A DNA stretch of 64,000 nucleotides from Massilia eburnea (GCF_009720745.1 NZ_WNKX01000008.1:168557-232556), one strand, 5' to 3'. Positions 52,582 through 63,819 are shown, counted from the first letter of the stretch. The notes: generated from the sequence alone by a model not told the origin. Numbers and translations are program-made.

Positions 52582-55288
52582 AGGCAGCCAGCAGCTGGCG
52601 CAGCACGAATGGCAGAATACCGCCGTGCTTGTAGTAGTCCACTTCGATCGGGGTATCGATACGCAGCAGGACTTGCACTTCCTTCTTCGAGCCGTCAGCG
52701 CGGTGGATCACCAGGGTAGCTTGCTGTTGAGGCTTGATGTCGCCTTCCAGGCCCTTCAGGTCGTAGGTTTCGCCCTTGCCGGTGATGCCCAGCGATTCCA
52801 CCGAATCGTTGCCGATGAACTGCAGCGGCAGCACGCCCATGCCCACCAGGTTGGAACGGTGGATACGCTCGAAGGAACGGCAGATCACAGCCTTCACGCC
52901 CAGCAGCTGGGTGCCCTTGGCCGCCCAGTCACGGGAGGAGCCGGTGCCGTATTCTTCGCCGCCGAAGATCATGGTCGGGGTGCCTTCTTCAACGTAGCGC
53001 ATTGCCGCGTCGTAGATCGACAGTTGTTCGCCCGATGGCTGGTGCAGGGTGATGCCGCCTTCCACCGCGGAACCGTCGGCCTTAGGAGGAATCATCTTGT
53101 TCTTGATACGCACGTTGGCGAAGGTGCCGCGCATCATGATCTCGTGGTTGCCGCGGCGCGAGCCGTAGGAGTTGAAGTCGGCCTTCATCACGCCGTTTTC
53201 CTTCAGCCACTTGCCGGCTGGGCCGTCTTCCTTGATCGAGCCTGCTGGCGAGATGTGGTCGGTGGTGATGGAGTCACCGAACACGCCCAGTGCACGTGCG
53301 CCGGTGATGCCGGCTTCCGCTGCCTTCGGCTTCATCTCGAAGCCGTCGAAGAACGGAGGCTCGGCGATGTAGGTCGAATCAGGCCAGTTGTACACTTGGC
53401 CTTCGGTCGAGGAGACGGCTTCCCACAGCTTGCCTGGGTTGCCCTTGACGTCGGCGTAGTTGGACTTGAAGACCTTGGAGTTCATCGCGAACTTCATCAG
53501 GGCAGCGATCTCTTTCGAGGTCGGCCAGATGTCGCCCAGGTACACGTCCTTGCCATCCTTGCCCTGGCCGACTGGTTCGGTCATCAGGTCGCGGGTCACG
53601 TTGCCGGCGATCGCGTAAGCGACGACCAGCGGTGGCGATGCCAGGAAGTTGGAGCGGATGTTCGGGTGAATACGCGCTTCAAAGTTACGGTTACCGGACA
53701 GCACCGCAGCCGCAACGATGTCGTTGCCGGTGATGGTGGCGTTCAGTTCCGGGGTCAGGTCGCCAGCGTTACCGATGCAGGTGGTGCAACCGTAAGCGGT
53801 CACGCCGAAGCCCAGTTTTTCCAGGTATGGCAGCAGGCCGGCAGCGGTCAGGTACTCGGTCACAACGCGCGAGCCAGGAGCCAGGGACGACTTGATGTGC
53901 GGAGCAACGGTCAGGCCGGCTTCCACGGCTTTCTTGGCCAGCAGGCCGGCTGCCAGCAGCACGCTCGGGTTCGAGGTGTTGGTGCAGGAGGTGATGGCAG
54001 CGATCAGCACGTCGCCGTTCTTCACGTTCACGCCATTGCTGGTGGTGTAGGTCTTGGTCAGTTCGTCGGCCTTCTTGTTGAAGCCGTTCTCGGTGGTTGG
54101 CTTCGAGAACAGTTCGGTGAAGGTGGACTTGACGTTGCCGATTTCGATACGGTCTTGCGGACGCTTAGGACCGGCCAGCGACGGTGCAACGGTGGACAGG
54201 TCCAGGTGCAGTTCGCGGGTGTAGTCGATGTCGCCTTTCTTCGGCACGCCGTACATGCCCTGTGCCTTGAAGTAGGACTGGAATGCAGCGATTTCGTCCT
54301 TGGTGCGGCCGGTGCCTTCGAAGTATTCGATGGTCGCGTCGTCGACTGGGAAGAAGCCCATGGTCGCGCCGTATTCAGGCGCCATGTTGGCGATGGTTGC
54401 GCGGTCGGTCACGGACAGGGACTCGGTGCCTTCGCCGAAGAATTCGACGAACTTGCCCACGACTTTTTCCTTACGCAGCATTTCGGTGATGGTCAGCACC
54501 AGGTCGGTCGCGGTGCAGCCTTCGCGCAGGGCGCCGGTCAGGTTCACGCCGATCACGTCCGGGGTCAGGAAGTACACTGGCTGGCCCAGCATGCCGGCTT
54601 CCGCCTCGATGCCGCCCACGCCCCAGCCCACTACGCCGATACCGTTGATCATGGTGGTATGGGAGTCGGTGCCCACCAGCGAGTCAGGGTAGTACACGCC
54701 CGATGCATTGTGCACGCCGCGTGCCAGGTATTCCAGGTTCACCTGGTGAACGATACCGAAGCCTGGTGGCACCACGCCGAAGGTGTCGAAGGCTTGCATG
54801 CCCCACTTCATGAACTGGTAGCGCTCGTTGTTGCGCGAGAATTCCAGCTTCATGTTCAGGTCCAGGGCCTTAGGCTCGCGGAAGTGGTCGATGGTGACGG
54901 AGTGGTCAACCACCAGGTCCACTGGGACCAGAGGCTCGATCTTCTTAGGGTTCACGCCCATTTTGGAGGCGACGTTACGCATCGCGGCCAGGTCGGCCAG
55001 CAGCGGAACGCCGGTGAAGTCCTGCAGCACAACGCGGGCTACGACGAATGGGATCTCGTCGGTGCGGGCAGCGGTAGCGCCCCAGTTAGCCAACTGCTTG
55101 ACGTGCTCTTCGGTCACTTTCTTACCGTCGCAGTTACGCAGAACGGATTCCAGCACGACGCGAATCGATACTGGCAGGCGGGAAATCTTGGCGCCCAGTT
55201 CCTTTTCCAGGGCTGGCAGGGAGTAGAACTTACCCTTCTTTGCCCCGATCGGGAAATCCTTAAGCGTATTCAGTGTGTTGCGGGACAT
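52580..55288 (-). CDS. acnA: aconitate hydratase A
   Basis: A 902-residue aconitase/IRP-type enzyme that isomerises citrate to isocitrate. The three 4Fe-4S ligands are in [12 protein letters not shown] (one) and [12 protein letters not shown] (two). The C-terminal swivel domain has the [17 protein letters not shown] substrate motif. Length and sequence are those of the AcnA class. First gene (leftward) next to the MliC-like and CitE-like genes, in a TCA-cycle block. RBS AGGAGAGG precedes the ATG. Confidence 0.96.
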   Translation of the reverse strand: MSRNTLNTLKDFPIGAKKGKFYSLPALEKELGAKISRLPVSIRVVLESVLRNCDGKKVTEEHVKQLANWGATAARTDEIPFVVARVVLQDFTGVPLLADLAAMRNVASKMGVNPKKIEPLVPVDLVVDHSVTIDHFREPKALDLNMKLEFSRNNERYQFMKWGMQAFDTFGVVPPGFGIVHQVNLEYLARGVHNASGVYYPDSLVGTDSHTTMINGIGVVGWGVGGIEAEAGMLGQPVYFLTPDVIGVNLTGALREGCTATDLVLTITEMLRKEKVVGKFVEFFGEGTESLSVTDRATIANMAPEYGATMGFFPVDDATIEYFEGTGRTKDEIAAFQSYFKAQGMYGVPKKGDIDYTRELHLDLSTVAPSLAGPKRPQDRIEIGNVKSTFTELFSKPTTENGFNKKADELTKTYTTSNGVNVKNGDVLIAAITSCTNTSNPSVLLAAGLLAKKAVEAGLTVAPHIKSSLAPGSRVVTEYLTAAGLLPYLEKLGFGVTAYGCTTCIGNAGDLTPELNATITGNDIVAAAVLSGNRNFEARIHPNIRSNFLASPPLVVAYAIAGNVTRDLMTEPVGQGKDGKDVYLGDIWPTSKEIAALMKFAMNSKVFKSNYADVKGNPGKLWEAVSSTEGQVYNWPDSTYIAEPPFFDGFEMKPKAAEAGITGARALGVFGDSITTDHISPAGSIKEDGPAGKWLKENGVMKADFNSYGSRRGNHEIMMRGTFANVRIKNKMIPPKADGSAVEGGITLHQPSGEQLSIYDAAMRYVEEGTPTMIFGGEEYGTGSSRDWAAKGTQLLGVKAVICRSFERIHRSNLVGMGVLPLQFIGNDSVESLGITGKGETYDLKGLEGDIKPQQQATLVIHRADGSKKEVQVLLRIDTPIEVDYYKHGGILPFVLRQLLAA

Positions 55289-55304
55289 GTCCTCTCCTTA
55301 TTGA

Positions 55305-55706
55305 TTAAAGTCCGAGCGCTTGATCAGATGTCTTGCATTCGTTCGCCAGTTGGCGGTTCACCTTGGAATCCAGCAGCATGCCCTTGGCAGGGATGCCGAT
55401 CCAGATCAGGCCTGCCAGCTTGTTCTCGAAGCGCTGCGCACCGGTGGTGGTGGCTTCGCGGGTCAGGCGGGTCAGGCGGTTCTTCCAGCGCATGACGATG
55501 CTGTTGCCGTCGTCGGCGCTGCTGTAAATGGTGATCTTGTTGCCCAGCTCACAGGAATAGTTGGTGGCCGTTTGCCCGGCGACGCTTGGCTCCTGCTCTT
55601 TGGTGACGGCAGGCTTGGCAGCGGCTTTCTTCGGGGCGGCGTGAGCGGATGGGGCGGCAATGGCAAGCGCCATGGCGCAGGCAGTGAACAGTTTCATAAA
55701 CGACAT
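55305..55706 (-). CDS. MliC-like periplasmic protein
   Basis: A 133-residue protein with a signal peptide (about 1-24, cleaved after AHA), a Lys/Ala/Pro linker and a small beta domain with NYSCELGNKITIYSS and GLIWIGIPAKGMLLD, plus two cysteines. This resembles the MliC/PliC membrane-bound lysozyme inhibitor fold, but there is no lipobox, so it would be soluble. The start at 55706 overlaps the CitE-like stop (TAATG). It lies 16 bases before acnA on the same transcript. Confidence 0.65.
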   Translation of the reverse strand: MSFMKLFTACAMALAIAAPSAHAAPKKAAAKPAVTKEQEPSVAGQTATNYSCELGNKITIYSSADDGNSIVMRWKNRLTRLTREATTTGAQRFENKLAGLIWIGIPAKGMLLDSKVNRQLANECKTSDQALGL

Positions 55707-56788
55707 TATTGGTCTCCTTTGGATTCAACCGCCCCGAGCAGGGCGGCAACGGAGTCCGGCAGCGGCAGGCCTGCGAGCTTGGCTCGCTGCAGAACCGTCC
55801 AATAATAGCGATAGCTAGCTCTGTCATGCAAGCGTCCATGCTGGCTAATGGGACCCCACTGTACCTTCTCTGCCTCATGCAGGATGGTGGCGGCCTCATT
55901 GACTTCGGATGCACGCGGCGTAAATGCCTTTATGACAGGTTTTATCTGGCTCGGATGGATGCTCCACATGCGCGTAAAGCCGAATTCGGCTGCGGCGCGC
56001 TGGGCATCGGTGGCCACCACGGCCGAATCCTTGATCTCGGTGGTCACGTTATGCGAAGGGACTTTGCCATGCGCGTGGCAGGCGGCGGCGATCTCCAGCT
56101 TGGCGCGCACCACCAGCGGGTGGGTGAACTGGCCCGGCGTGCGCATGGCGCTGCCCGGCACGGCGCCGTAGTGGGCGGAAACGAAATCCATGATGCCGAA
56201 GGACAGGCATTCGACCTGGGGCAGGGCGGCGATATCGTGCACGTCGCGCAGGGCGCCGTGGGTTTCGATCAGCACGTGCACCGGCACCGGCGACTTGCGG
56301 CCGGATTTGGCGGCGTATTTGTTCACCAGGTCGATGGCGCGCGCGACTTCCTGCACGCTTTCCGGCTTGGGCACCACGATATAGGCCAGCTTGTGGCCCG
56401 CTTCGGTGCAGATGATCTCGACGTCGCGCTCGAAGAACGGGCTGTTCACGTCATGGACGCGGGCGCCGATGCGGTTGAACTGGTTGGCCTCGTCCAGCAG
56501 CAGCAGGGCGACCAGCTTGGCGTGCGATTCTTCGTTGCCGGCGGCGGCGCCGTCCTCGCAATCGAAGGTGATGTCGAACAGGGGACCAAGCTCTTGTTGC
56601 AGGGCCATGGATTTGCGCATCAGCTTCTCACTGCCCGCGTAGTGGTCGCAAGCAGGAAGCAGCAGCGGCTGGCGTGTGCCCTGGAATAAAACCTCGGATG
56701 GATGCATTGGTACGTTAGGTGAAACAGCAGCCGCGCTGCCATCGGCAGCGCGGCGGGTACGGCGGATCGGTGGTTTTACCGGGTCCAC
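55706..56788 (-). CDS. HpcH/HpaI aldolase / citrate lyase beta (CitE)-like protein
   Basis: A protein of up to 360 residues with the CitE-type TIM barrel: LPACDHYAGSEKLMRKSM near the start, FDCEDGAAAGNE (metal ligand region), LIETHGALRDV and SFGIMDFVSAHYG. Such CoA-ester lyases include malyl-CoA and citramalyl-CoA lyases. It lies between mdh and acnA. The start is uncertain: GTG 56788 (long) or ATG 56707 (MHPSEVLFQG); neither has a good RBS. Confidence 0.82.
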   Translation of the reverse strand: MDPVKPPIRRTRRAADGSAAAVSPNVPMHPSEVLFQGTRQPLLLPACDHYAGSEKLMRKSMALQQELGPLFDITFDCEDGAAAGNEESHAKLVALLLLDEANQFNRIGARVHDVNSPFFERDVEIICTEAGHKLAYIVVPKPESVQEVARAIDLVNKYAAKSGRKSPVPVHVLIETHGALRDVHDIAALPQVECLSFGIMDFVSAHYGAVPGSAMRTPGQFTHPLVVRAKLEIAAACHAHGKVPSHNVTTEIKDSAVVATDAQRAAAEFGFTRMWSIHPSQIKPVIKAFTPRASEVNEAATILHEAEKVQWGPISQHGRLHDRASYRYYWTVLQRAKLAGLPLPDSVAALLGAVESKGDQ

Positions 56789-56813
56789 AGTATTTCTGGC
56801 TTATCAGGCGATA

Positions 56814-57803
56814 TTACGGCAGCAGGTGCTTGACGCCTTCACGCTCTTCGGTCAGTTCCTTCAGCGTGATGTTGATGCGCTCTTGCGAGAATGCGTCGAT
56901 GTCCAGGCCCTGGACGATTTTGTATTCGCCGTTTTCGCAGGTCACCGGGAAGCCGAAGATGGTGCCTTCAGGGATGCCGTAGGAACCGTCGGATGGGATG
57001 CCCATGGTGGTCCACTTGCCGTTGGTGCCCAGCACCCAGTCATGCACGTGGTCGATCGCAGCGTTGGCTGCGGAAGCTGCGGAAGACAGGCCGCGTGCTT
57101 CGATGATCGCTGCACCGCGCTTGCCCACGGTTGGCAGGAACACGTTGGCGTTCCATTCCTGGTCGTTGATCATGTCCTTGACCGATGCGCCGTCGATGGT
57201 GGCGAAGCGGTAGTCGGCGTACATGGTTGGGGAGTGGTTGCCCCACACGCACAGCTTTTCGATGTCCTTGACAGCCTTGCCGGTCTTGGCAGCGACTTGC
57301 GACAGGGCGCGGTTGTGGTCCAGGCGCAGCATGGCGGTGAAGTTCTTCGCTGGCAGGGATGGAGCGGACTTCATGGCGATGTAGGCATTGGTGTTGGCTG
57401 GGTTGCCGACCACCAGGACTTTCACATTGCGCGAAGCGACGGCGTCCAGCGCCTTGCCTTGCACGGTGAAGATCTGCGCGTTGGCTTCCAGCAGGTCTTT
57501 GCGCTCCATGCCTGGGCCGCGAGGACGGGCGCCAACCAGCAGGGCCACGTCGGCATCCTTGAAGGCGGTCATCGGGTCGGAGTGGGCGGTCATGCCGGCC
57601 AGCAGCGGGAATGCGCAGTCGTCGATTTCCATCATCACGCCTTTCAGCGCTTTCTGGGCCTTCTCGTCAGGGATTTCCAGCAGTTGCAGGATGACTGGCT
57701 GGTCTTTGCCCAGCATGTCGCCGTTGGCGATACGGAACAGCAGGGAATAGCCGATCTGGCCGGCGGCGCCGGTAACGGCAACACGCATTGGGGTTTTAGC
57801 CAT
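56814..57803 (-). CDS. mdh: malate dehydrogenase
   Basis: A 329-residue NAD-dependent malate dehydrogenase of the long (MDH type 2, cytosolic-like) group: [20 protein letters not shown] binding loop near residues 12-31, Arg in [14 protein letters not shown], and the catalytic His in [12 protein letters not shown]. It interconverts malate and oxaloacetate in the TCA cycle. Start at 57803 ([10 protein letters not shown]) has GGAG upstream; the frame is open to 57857. Divergent from the gntR gene across a strong palindrome. Confidence 0.95.
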   Translation of the reverse strand: MAKTPMRVAVTGAAGQIGYSLLFRIANGDMLGKDQPVILQLLEIPDEKAQKALKGVMMEIDDCAFPLLAGMTAHSDPMTAFKDADVALLVGARPRGPGMERKDLLEANAQIFTVQGKALDAVASRNVKVLVVGNPANTNAYIAMKSAPSLPAKNFTAMLRLDHNRALSQVAAKTGKAVKDIEKLCVWGNHSPTMYADYRFATIDGASVKDMINDQEWNANVFLPTVGKRGAAIIEARGLSSAASAANAAIDHVHDWVLGTNGKWTTMGIPSDGSYGIPEGTIFGFPVTCENGEYKIVQGLDIDAFSQERINITLKELTEEREGVKHLLP

Positions 57804-57893
57804 GGTGAATCTCCAAAGTGGACGTGAAAACGGTTTAAGCTCGTAATGATACGACAATTCGGGCGAGTGTAGGCTTCCGGTGACTGGCTGTCA

Positions 57894-57935
57894 ATCCTAT
57901 CTTATGTCTTATATAAGACATATAAGTTATAGGAT
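57894..57935. promoter_or_regulatory. perfect palindrome between mdh and gntR, candidate operator
   Basis: TATGTCTTATATAAGACATA (57903-57922) is a perfect 20-base palindrome, nested within outer arms ATCCTAT (57894-57900) and ATAGGAT (57929-57935). Placed between the divergent mdh and GntR-family genes, it is the likely binding site of that regulator. Confidence 0.65.
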
Positions 57936-57977
57936 TTTTCTGGACGTAGAGGGTTGGATGTGGTGGAATAGCGGGCT

Positions 57978-58754
57978 ATGAATCCCGTCACGCCCAACCA
58001 GACCACTTCTGACGCCCTAGGCGCGGCCGGCGCTCCGTCTCCCACTTTTTCTCCCCTCTACCAGCAGATCAAAGGCCTGATTACCCAGAGCCTGCAGTCC
58101 GGCGAATGGAAGCCGGGCGAGATGATCCCCAGCGAAGTTGAATTGGCCAACCGCTTCAAGGTCAGCCAGGGCACCGTGCGCAAGGCGATCGACGAGCTGG
58201 CGGCGGAAAACCTGGTGGTGCGCAAGCAGGGCAAGGGCACTTTCGTCTCGACCCACCACGAGGCGCGCGCCCATTTCCGCTTCCTGCGCCTGGTGCCGGA
58301 CGAAGGTGTGCCGCATTATCCGGAATCCCGGTTTATTGAAGTCAAGCGCCTGCGCGCGCCGGCCGAAGTGGCGCGCCTGCTGGATCTGAAATCCGGCGAC
58401 GCTGTGGTCTATATCAAGCGCGTGCAAAGTTTCGACAACGTGCCGACCATTGTCGAAGAACTATGGCTGCCAGGCCTGATCTTCAAAGGCCTGACGGCGG
58501 AGCGCCTGAATGAATACAAGGGCCCGATGTACGGCCTGTTCGAATCCGAATTCGGCACCCGCATGATCCGTGCGGAAGAAAAGATCCGCGCCGTCTGCGC
58601 CGAGGAGGGCGATGCCGGCCTGCTGAAAATTGCGGCAGGCACGCCGTTGCTGTGCGCCGAGCGCGTTTCCTTCACTTACGGCGACAAGCCGGTCGAATTA
58701 CGCAGGGGCTTGTACTTGACCGAGCGTCATCATTATCAAAATGATCTCAGTTAA
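57978..58754 (+). CDS. GntR-family (HutC/UTRA) transcriptional regulator
   Basis: A 258-residue regulator: N-terminal winged helix (about 17-88, LYQQIKGLITQSLQSGEWKP then VSQGTVRKAIDELAAENLVV) and a C-terminal UTRA ligand-binding domain (about 105-250). It sits between mdh and sdhCDAB and may set the level of these TCA genes according to a small-molecule ligand. A related regulator arrangement is common in Burkholderiales. It likely binds the palindrome at 57903. Confidence 0.9.
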   Translation: MNPVTPNQTTSDALGAAGAPSPTFSPLYQQIKGLITQSLQSGEWKPGEMIPSEVELANRFKVSQGTVRKAIDELAAENLVVRKQGKGTFVSTHHEARAHFRFLRLVPDEGVPHYPESRFIEVKRLRAPAEVARLLDLKSGDAVVYIKRVQSFDNVPTIVEELWLPGLIFKGLTAERLNEYKGPMYGLFESEFGTRMIRAEEKIRAVCAEEGDAGLLKIAAGTPLLCAERVSFTYGDKPVELRRGLYLTERHHYQNDLS

Positions 58755-58779
58755 GGTGCAGCGCAATAATATTTTGGTG

Positions 58780-58797
58780 ATATGTAAGAATACATAT
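58780..58797. promoter_or_regulatory. inverted repeat upstream of sdhC
   Basis: ATATGTA (58780-58786), spacer AGAA, TACATAT (58791-58797). The TATGT/ACATA half-sites are like those of the mdh-gntR palindrome (TATGT-N10-ACATA there, TATGT-N6-ACATA here), so it may be a second, weaker site of the same regulator or a promoter-proximal operator. Confidence 0.4.
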
Positions 58798-58881
58798 TGG
58801 TCTGAACAGCAAAAATCGGCGAAAATCGCAGTTTCGCCAAGTTTGGCAAATCATTTGTAATAAAGCATAGGGAGGTTGTAT

Positions 58882-59304
58882 ATGACTGAAGCCGTGCGGG
58901 AAACCCCAAAAAAAGAGCGGCCAGAATTCCGTAACATCCACGTTACGGATCTGATGAACTACCGACTGCCGATGGCCGGCATCGTCTCCATCCTGCACCG
59001 CATCAGCGGCGCACTGATGTTCCTGCTGTTGCCGTTCGTGCTGTACCTGCTGCAGGAATCGCTGCGCTCCGAGTACACCTTCGCGCACTTCATGATCATC
59101 GCCTCCCACCCGATCGCCAAGCTGGTCATGCTGGCCCTGTGCTGGGGCTACACCCAGCACTTCTGCGCCGGCGTACGCCACCTGATCATGGATACCCACG
59201 TCGGCCTGGACAAGGATTCCGCACGCAAGTCCGCCACCACCGTGGTTGTGATCACCGCTGTCGTGACCGTGCTGGTCGCACTGAAATTGTTTGGAGTGTT
59301 CTAA
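58882..59304 (+). CDS. sdhC: succinate dehydrogenase cytochrome b556 subunit
   Basis: A 140-residue membrane anchor with three hydrophobic helices. The SdhC signature HRISGALMFLLLP (about 45-57) and the heme-ligand segment in HFCAGVRHLIMDTHVG are visible. ATG at 58882 follows GGAGG with a 6-base spacing. First gene of sdhCDAB-sdhE, each following the previous closely. Confidence 0.93.
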   Translation: MTEAVRETPKKERPEFRNIHVTDLMNYRLPMAGIVSILHRISGALMFLLLPFVLYLLQESLRSEYTFAHFMIIASHPIAKLVMLALCWGYTQHFCAGVRHLIMDTHVGLDKDSARKSATTVVVITAVVTVLVALKLFGVF

Positions 59305-59670
59305 ATGGCTAACAATAACATCGGCCCGAAACGCCTGGTTGTCGGCGCCCACTACGGCGTCAAGGATTGGCTGGTCCAGCGTGTGACCGCCGTGCTGATG
59401 GTGGTCTACACCGCCGTCCTGTTCTACCTGATCTTCACTTCGTCGAACCCATCGTACGAAGGTTGGGCAAGCCTGTTCGCGCAGCAGTGGTTCAAGCTGT
59501 TCAGCGCAGTGACCTTGCTCGCGCTGTTCTACCACGCCTGGGTGGGCATCCGTGACATCTGGATGGACTACATCAAGCCGGTCGGCCTGCGCCTGTTCCT
59601 GCAAATCGCAACCATTGGTTGGCTGATCGCCTGCGCCGCCTGGTCGCTGCAAATTCTGTGGAGTGTGTAA
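59305..59670 (+). CDS. sdhD: succinate dehydrogenase hydrophobic membrane anchor subunit
   Basis: A 121-residue membrane anchor with three helices (about 28-48, 58-80, 95-117). The conserved GAHYGVKDWLVQRVTAV N-terminal segment and the heme His in FYHAWVGIRDIWMDYIKP fit SdhD. It starts immediately after the sdhC stop. Confidence 0.93.
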   Translation: MANNNIGPKRLVVGAHYGVKDWLVQRVTAVLMVVYTAVLFYLIFTSSNPSYEGWASLFAQQWFKLFSAVTLLALFYHAWVGIRDIWMDYIKPVGLRLFLQIATIGWLIACAAWSLQILWSV

Positions 59671-59673
59671 ATC

Positions 59674-61452
59674 GTGGCAGCTATTAAATCTGCAATCCCA
59701 ACCCGTCGTTTTGACGCGGTCATCGTTGGCGCCGGCGGTTCCGGCATGCGCGCCTCCCTGCAACTGGCGGAAGCCGGCCTGAACGTGGCCGTGCTGTCCA
59801 AGGTGTTCCCGACCCGTTCCCACACCGTGGCTGCGCAGGGCGGCATCGGCGCCTCGCTGGGCAATATGTCGGAAGACAACTGGTACTGGCACATGTTCGA
59901 CACCGTCAAAGGTGGCGACTACCTCGGCGACCAGGATGCGATTGAATTCATGTGCCGCGAAGCACCGAAAGTCGTCTACGAACTGGAACACTTCGGCATG
60001 CCTTTCGACCGTAACCCGGACGGCACCATTTACCAGCGCCCGTTCGGCGGCCACACCGCGAACCTGGGCGAGAAGCCAGTGCAGCGCGCTTGCGCCGCGG
60101 CCGACCGTACCGGCCACGCACTGCTGCACACCCTGTACCAGCGCAACGTGCGCGCCCGCACCCACTTCTTCGTTGAGTGGATGGCCCTGGACCTGGTGCG
60201 CGATGCCGACGGCGACGTCGTTGGCGTGGTTGCCCTGGAAATGGAAACCGGCGAATGCATGATCCTGGAAGCCAAGACCACCATCTTCGCAACCGGCGGC
60301 GCAGGCCGTATCTTCGCAGCGTCGACCAACGCCTTCATCAACACCGGTGACGGCATGGGCATGGCGGCGCGTGCCGGCCTGCCGCTGCAGGACATGGAAT
60401 TCTGGCAGTTCCACCCGACCGGCGTGTCCGGCGCGGGCGTGCTGATCACCGAGGGCGTGCGCGGCGAAGGCGGCATCCTGATCAACTCGAACGGCGAACG
60501 CTTCATGGAGCGCTACGCTCCGACCCTGAAAGACCTGGCGCCACGCGACTTCGTGTCCCGCTCGATGGACCAGGAAATCAAGGAAGGCCGCGGCTGCGGT
60601 CCTAACAAAGACCACGTTCTGCTGGACCTGCGCCACATCGGCTCCGAGACCATCCAGAAGCGCCTGCCATCGATCCTGGAAATCGGCCACAAGTTCGCCA
60701 ACGTCGACGCGACCAAGGAACCGATCCCTGTCGTTCCGACCATCCACTACCAGATGGGCGGCATCCCGACCAATATCCACGGCCAGGTGGTCGTGCCTAA
60801 CGGCGACGGCAGCCAGAAGGTCGTGAACGGCCTGTACGCGATCGGCGAATGCGCTTGCGTCTCTGTACACGGCGCAAACCGCCTGGGCACCAACTCCCTG
60901 CTGGACCTGGTGGTGTTCGGCCGCGCAGCCGGCAACCACGTGGTCGCACAGAACCTGAAGCAGAAGGAAAACAAGCCGCTGCCGAAGGATGCATCCGATT
61001 TCGCAATGAACCGCCTGAACCACCTGGAAACCTCCACCGGTGGCGAGCGCGTGCAAGACGTTGCCAACGATATCCGCGCCACCATGCAGAAGTACTGCGG
61101 CGTGTTCCGTACCGACGAAATGCTGGCCAAGGGTGTGGAAGAAATCCTGAAGCTCGACGAGCGCCGCAAGCACGTTTCGTACAAGGACAAGTCCAAGGTG
61201 TTCAACACCGCCCGCGTGGAAGCGCTGGAACTGGACAACCTGATCGAAACCGCAAAAGCGACCATCGTTTCGGCCAACGCACGCAAGGAATCCCGCGGCG
61301 CCCACGCCCAGGACGACCATCCGAAGCGCGACGACGAAAACTGGATGAAGCACACCCTGTGGTTCTCCGAAGGCAACCGCCTGGAATACAAGGCAGTCGT
61401 CACCAAGCCGCTGACGGTCGAAACCTTCAAGCCAAAAGCACGTACTTTCTAA
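59674..61452 (+). CDS. sdhA: succinate dehydrogenase flavoprotein subunit
   Basis: A 592-residue flavoprotein that oxidises succinate to fumarate. FAD-binding [10 protein letters not shown] near residues 19-28, covalent-flavin His50 in [13 protein letters not shown], and a substrate loop with [20 protein letters not shown] (quoted as 20 residues). It begins with GTG at 59674. The C-terminal RLEYKAVV…FKPKART region is typical. Confidence 0.96.
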   Translation: MAAIKSAIPTRRFDAVIVGAGGSGMRASLQLAEAGLNVAVLSKVFPTRSHTVAAQGGIGASLGNMSEDNWYWHMFDTVKGGDYLGDQDAIEFMCREAPKVVYELEHFGMPFDRNPDGTIYQRPFGGHTANLGEKPVQRACAAADRTGHALLHTLYQRNVRARTHFFVEWMALDLVRDADGDVVGVVALEMETGECMILEAKTTIFATGGAGRIFAASTNAFINTGDGMGMAARAGLPLQDMEFWQFHPTGVSGAGVLITEGVRGEGGILINSNGERFMERYAPTLKDLAPRDFVSRSMDQEIKEGRGCGPNKDHVLLDLRHIGSETIQKRLPSILEIGHKFANVDATKEPIPVVPTIHYQMGGIPTNIHGQVVVPNGDGSQKVVNGLYAIGECACVSVHGANRLGTNSLLDLVVFGRAAGNHVVAQNLKQKENKPLPKDASDFAMNRLNHLETSTGGERVQDVANDIRATMQKYCGVFRTDEMLAKGVEEILKLDERRKHVSYKDKSKVFNTARVEALELDNLIETAKATIVSANARKESRGAHAQDDHPKRDDENWMKHTLWFSEGNRLEYKAVVTKPLTVETFKPKARTF

Positions 61453-61468
61453 GCAAGGGCCTCACAAC

Positions 61469-62179
61469 ATGGCACGCACTCTCAAATTCAAGATTTACCG
61501 CTACGATCCGGACAAGGACGCCAAGCCTTACATGCAAGACCTGACGGTCGAACTGAAAGACACCGACAAGATGCTGCTGGACGCACTGCAGCGCATCAAG
61601 TCCGACGTGGATGACTCGCTGTCGCTGCGTCGCTCCTGCCGCGAAGGCGTGTGCGGTTCCGACGCGATGAACATCAACGGCAAGAACGGCCTGGCCTGCA
61701 CCACCAACCTGAACGAGCTGACCGAGCCTATCGTGCTGCGTCCGCTGCCAGGCCTGCCGGTGGTGCGCGACCTGATCGTCGACATGACCCAGTTCTTCAA
61801 GCAGTACCACTCGATCAAGCCGTTCCTGATCAACGACTCGATCCCTCCGGAGAAAGAGCGCCTGCAGTCGCCTGCAGAACGCGAAGAACTGGACGGCCTG
61901 TACGAGTGCATCCTGTGCGCCTGCTGCTCGACCTCCTGCCCGTCGTTCTGGTGGAACCCGGACAAGTTCGTCGGCCCAGCCGGCCTGCTGCAAGCCTACC
62001 GCTTCATCGCCGACTCGCGCGACGAAGCCACCGGCGAGCGCCTGGACAACCTGGAAGACCCATACCGTCTGTTCCGCTGCCACTCGATCATGAACTGCGT
62101 CGACGTGTGCCCGAAAGGCCTGAATCCAAACAAGGCAATCGGCAAGATCAAGGAACTGATGGTTCGCCGCGCGATTTAA
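61469..62179 (+). CDS. sdhB: succinate dehydrogenase iron-sulfur subunit
   Basis: A 236-residue iron-sulfur protein with 2Fe-2S ligands in [12 protein letters not shown] and the later GLAC, 4Fe-4S ligands in [13 protein letters not shown], and 3Fe-4S ligands in [14 protein letters not shown]. It carries electrons from the flavin to quinone. Follows sdhA by 16 bases. Confidence 0.96.
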   Translation: MARTLKFKIYRYDPDKDAKPYMQDLTVELKDTDKMLLDALQRIKSDVDDSLSLRRSCREGVCGSDAMNINGKNGLACTTNLNELTEPIVLRPLPGLPVVRDLIVDMTQFFKQYHSIKPFLINDSIPPEKERLQSPAEREELDGLYECILCACCSTSCPSFWWNPDKFVGPAGLLQAYRFIADSRDEATGERLDNLEDPYRLFRCHSIMNCVDVCPKGLNPNKAIGKIKELMVRRAI

Positions 62180-62188
62180 TACCAAAAA

Positions 62189-62470
62189 ATGGCGGAACTC
62201 GAAAAACGAGCGCACCAGGCCGATCCGACCAACCGTGCGCGCCTACGCTGGCGCGCACGACGGGGCTTGCTGGAAAACGACATTATCCTGACTCGTTTCC
62301 TTGATGCGCACGAGGCTGAATTGACCGACGAGGAAGTGGACGCTTTCACGCGACTCCTCGATTTGTCGGACAATGCACTGATGGATCTGGTCTTGGCCCG
62401 AAAGGAGCCGGAAGGCGAAATAGACCTGCCGCATGTACATGCGCTACTGGCACGCCTGCGCCAAGCCTGA
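62189..62470 (+). CDS. sdhE: succinate dehydrogenase assembly factor (flavinator)
   Basis: A 93-residue helical protein of the SdhE/YgfY family. The RGxxE motif is at residues 25-29 (RRGLLEND), needed for covalent FAD attachment to SdhA. It starts 9 bases after sdhB. Confidence 0.92.
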   Translation: MAELEKRAHQADPTNRARLRWRARRGLLENDIILTRFLDAHEAELTDEEVDAFTRLLDLSDNALMDLVLARKEPEGEIDLPHVHALLARLRQA

Positions 62471-62514
62471 GTTAAGTTTTTTTATTTGCTGCATCTCTCC
62501 TAGAGGAAGAGCCC

Positions 62515-63819
62515 ATGAACATCTCTGAAACCAAAGCTACCCTATCGTTTTCCGACGGCAGCCCATCGGTAGAAATGCCGATCTACAAGGGCACCGTAGG
62601 CCCGGACGTCATCGACATCCGCAAGCTGTACGGCACCACCGGCAAGTTCACCTACGACCCAGGCTTCATGTCGACCGCGTCGTGCAACTCCTCCATCACC
62701 TACATCGACGGTGACAAGGGCGAGCTGCAATACCGCGGCTACCCGATCGAGCAACTGGCCGTGAACGCCGACTTCATGGAAACCTGCTACCTGCTGCTGA
62801 ACGGCGAACTGCCGAACGCAGTGGATAAGAAGCAGTTCGTCGACACCGTGACCAAGCACACCATGGTCCACGAGCAGATGCAATTCTTCTTCCGTGGCTT
62901 CCGCCGCGACGCGCACCCGATGTCGGTACTGGTCGGTACCGTCGGCGCGCTGGCATCGTTCTACCACGACTCGCTGGACATCAACGACGCCAAGCAGCGT
63001 GAGATCTCGGCAATCCGCCTGATCGCCAAGCTGCCGACCCTGGTCGCCATGGCATACAAGTACTCGATCGGCCAGCCGTTCGTGTACCCACGCAACGACC
63101 TGTCGTACTCGGCCAACTTCATGCGCATGATGTTCGGCAATCCATGCGAGGAGTACAAAGTCAACGACGTGCTGGTGCGCGCACTGGACCGCATCCTGAT
63201 CCTGCACGCAGACCACGAGCAGAACGCTTCGACTTCGACCGTCCGTCTGGCCGGTTCCTCGGGCGCCAACCCGTTCGCCTGTATCGCTGCCGGTATCGCT
63301 TGCCTGTGGGGCCCTGCCCACGGCGGCGCGAACGAAGCTGCACTGAACATGCTGAAGGAAATCGGCTCGGTCGACAAGATTCCTGCTTTCATCGCCCAGG
63401 TGAAAGACAAGAATTCCGGCGTCAAGCTGATGGGCTTCGGCCACCGCGTGTACAAGAACTTCGACCCACGTGCGAAGCTGATGCGCGAGACCTGCTACGA
63501 AGTGCTGAACGAACTGGGCCTGCAAGACGACCCACTGTTCAAGCTGGCCATGGAACTGGAAAAGATTGCGCTGAACGACGAGTACTTCGTCTCCCGCAAG
63601 CTGTATCCGAACGTGGACTTCTACTCCGGCATCGTGCAGTCGGCCCTGGGCATCCCAGTGTCGCTGTTCACCGGTATCTTCGCCATGGCCCGTACCATCG
63701 GCTGGATCGCCCAGTGGAACGAAATGATCGCCGACCCAGAGCAGAAGATCGGCCGCCCACGCCAGCTGTTCGTTGGCTCGGCACAGCGCGACGTCCCTCC
63801 GCTGAAAGACCGCAAGTAA
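62515..63819 (+). CDS. gltA: citrate synthase
   Basis: A 434-residue type II (hexameric, NADH-sensitive class) citrate synthase. Catalytic His residues in [13 protein letters not shown] and [14 protein letters not shown], and the Asp further on in [12 protein letters not shown]. It condenses acetyl-CoA and oxaloacetate. AGAGGAAGAG precedes the ATG. It ends the TCA block and is closed by a strong terminator. Confidence 0.97.
   Translation: MNISETKATLSFSDGSPSVEMPIYKGTVGPDVIDIRKLYGTTGKFTYDPGFMSTASCNSSITYIDGDKGELQYRGYPIEQLAVNADFMETCYLLLNGELPNAVDKKQFVDTVTKHTMVHEQMQFFFRGFRRDAHPMSVLVGTVGALASFYHDSLDINDAKQREISAIRLIAKLPTLVAMAYKYSIGQPFVYPRNDLSYSANFMRMMFGNPCEEYKVNDVLVRALDRILILHADHEQNASTSTVRLAGSSGANPFACIAAGIACLWGPAHGGANEAALNMLKEIGSVDKIPAFIAQVKDKNSGVKLMGFGHRVYKNFDPRAKLMRETCYEVLNELGLQDDPLFKLAMELEKIALNDEYFVSRKLYPNVDFYSGIVQSALGIPVSLFTGIFAMARTIGWIAQWNEMIADPEQKIGRPRQLFVGSAQRDVPPLKDRK

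Noticed and set aside
52625..55495. 956-codon open frame on the + strand opposite acnA
   Set aside because: The acnA gene on the minus strand is unmistakable over the same bases. The + strand frame is a mirror of its high-GC codon usage, with His/Val/Gly-rich low-complexity translation and no domain.
58747..61353. 868-codon open frame on the minus strand opposite sdhCDA
   Set aside because: It crosses three genuine sdh genes and their gaps in the opposite direction; the translation is His/Gln/Val/Ala-rich without any family pattern.
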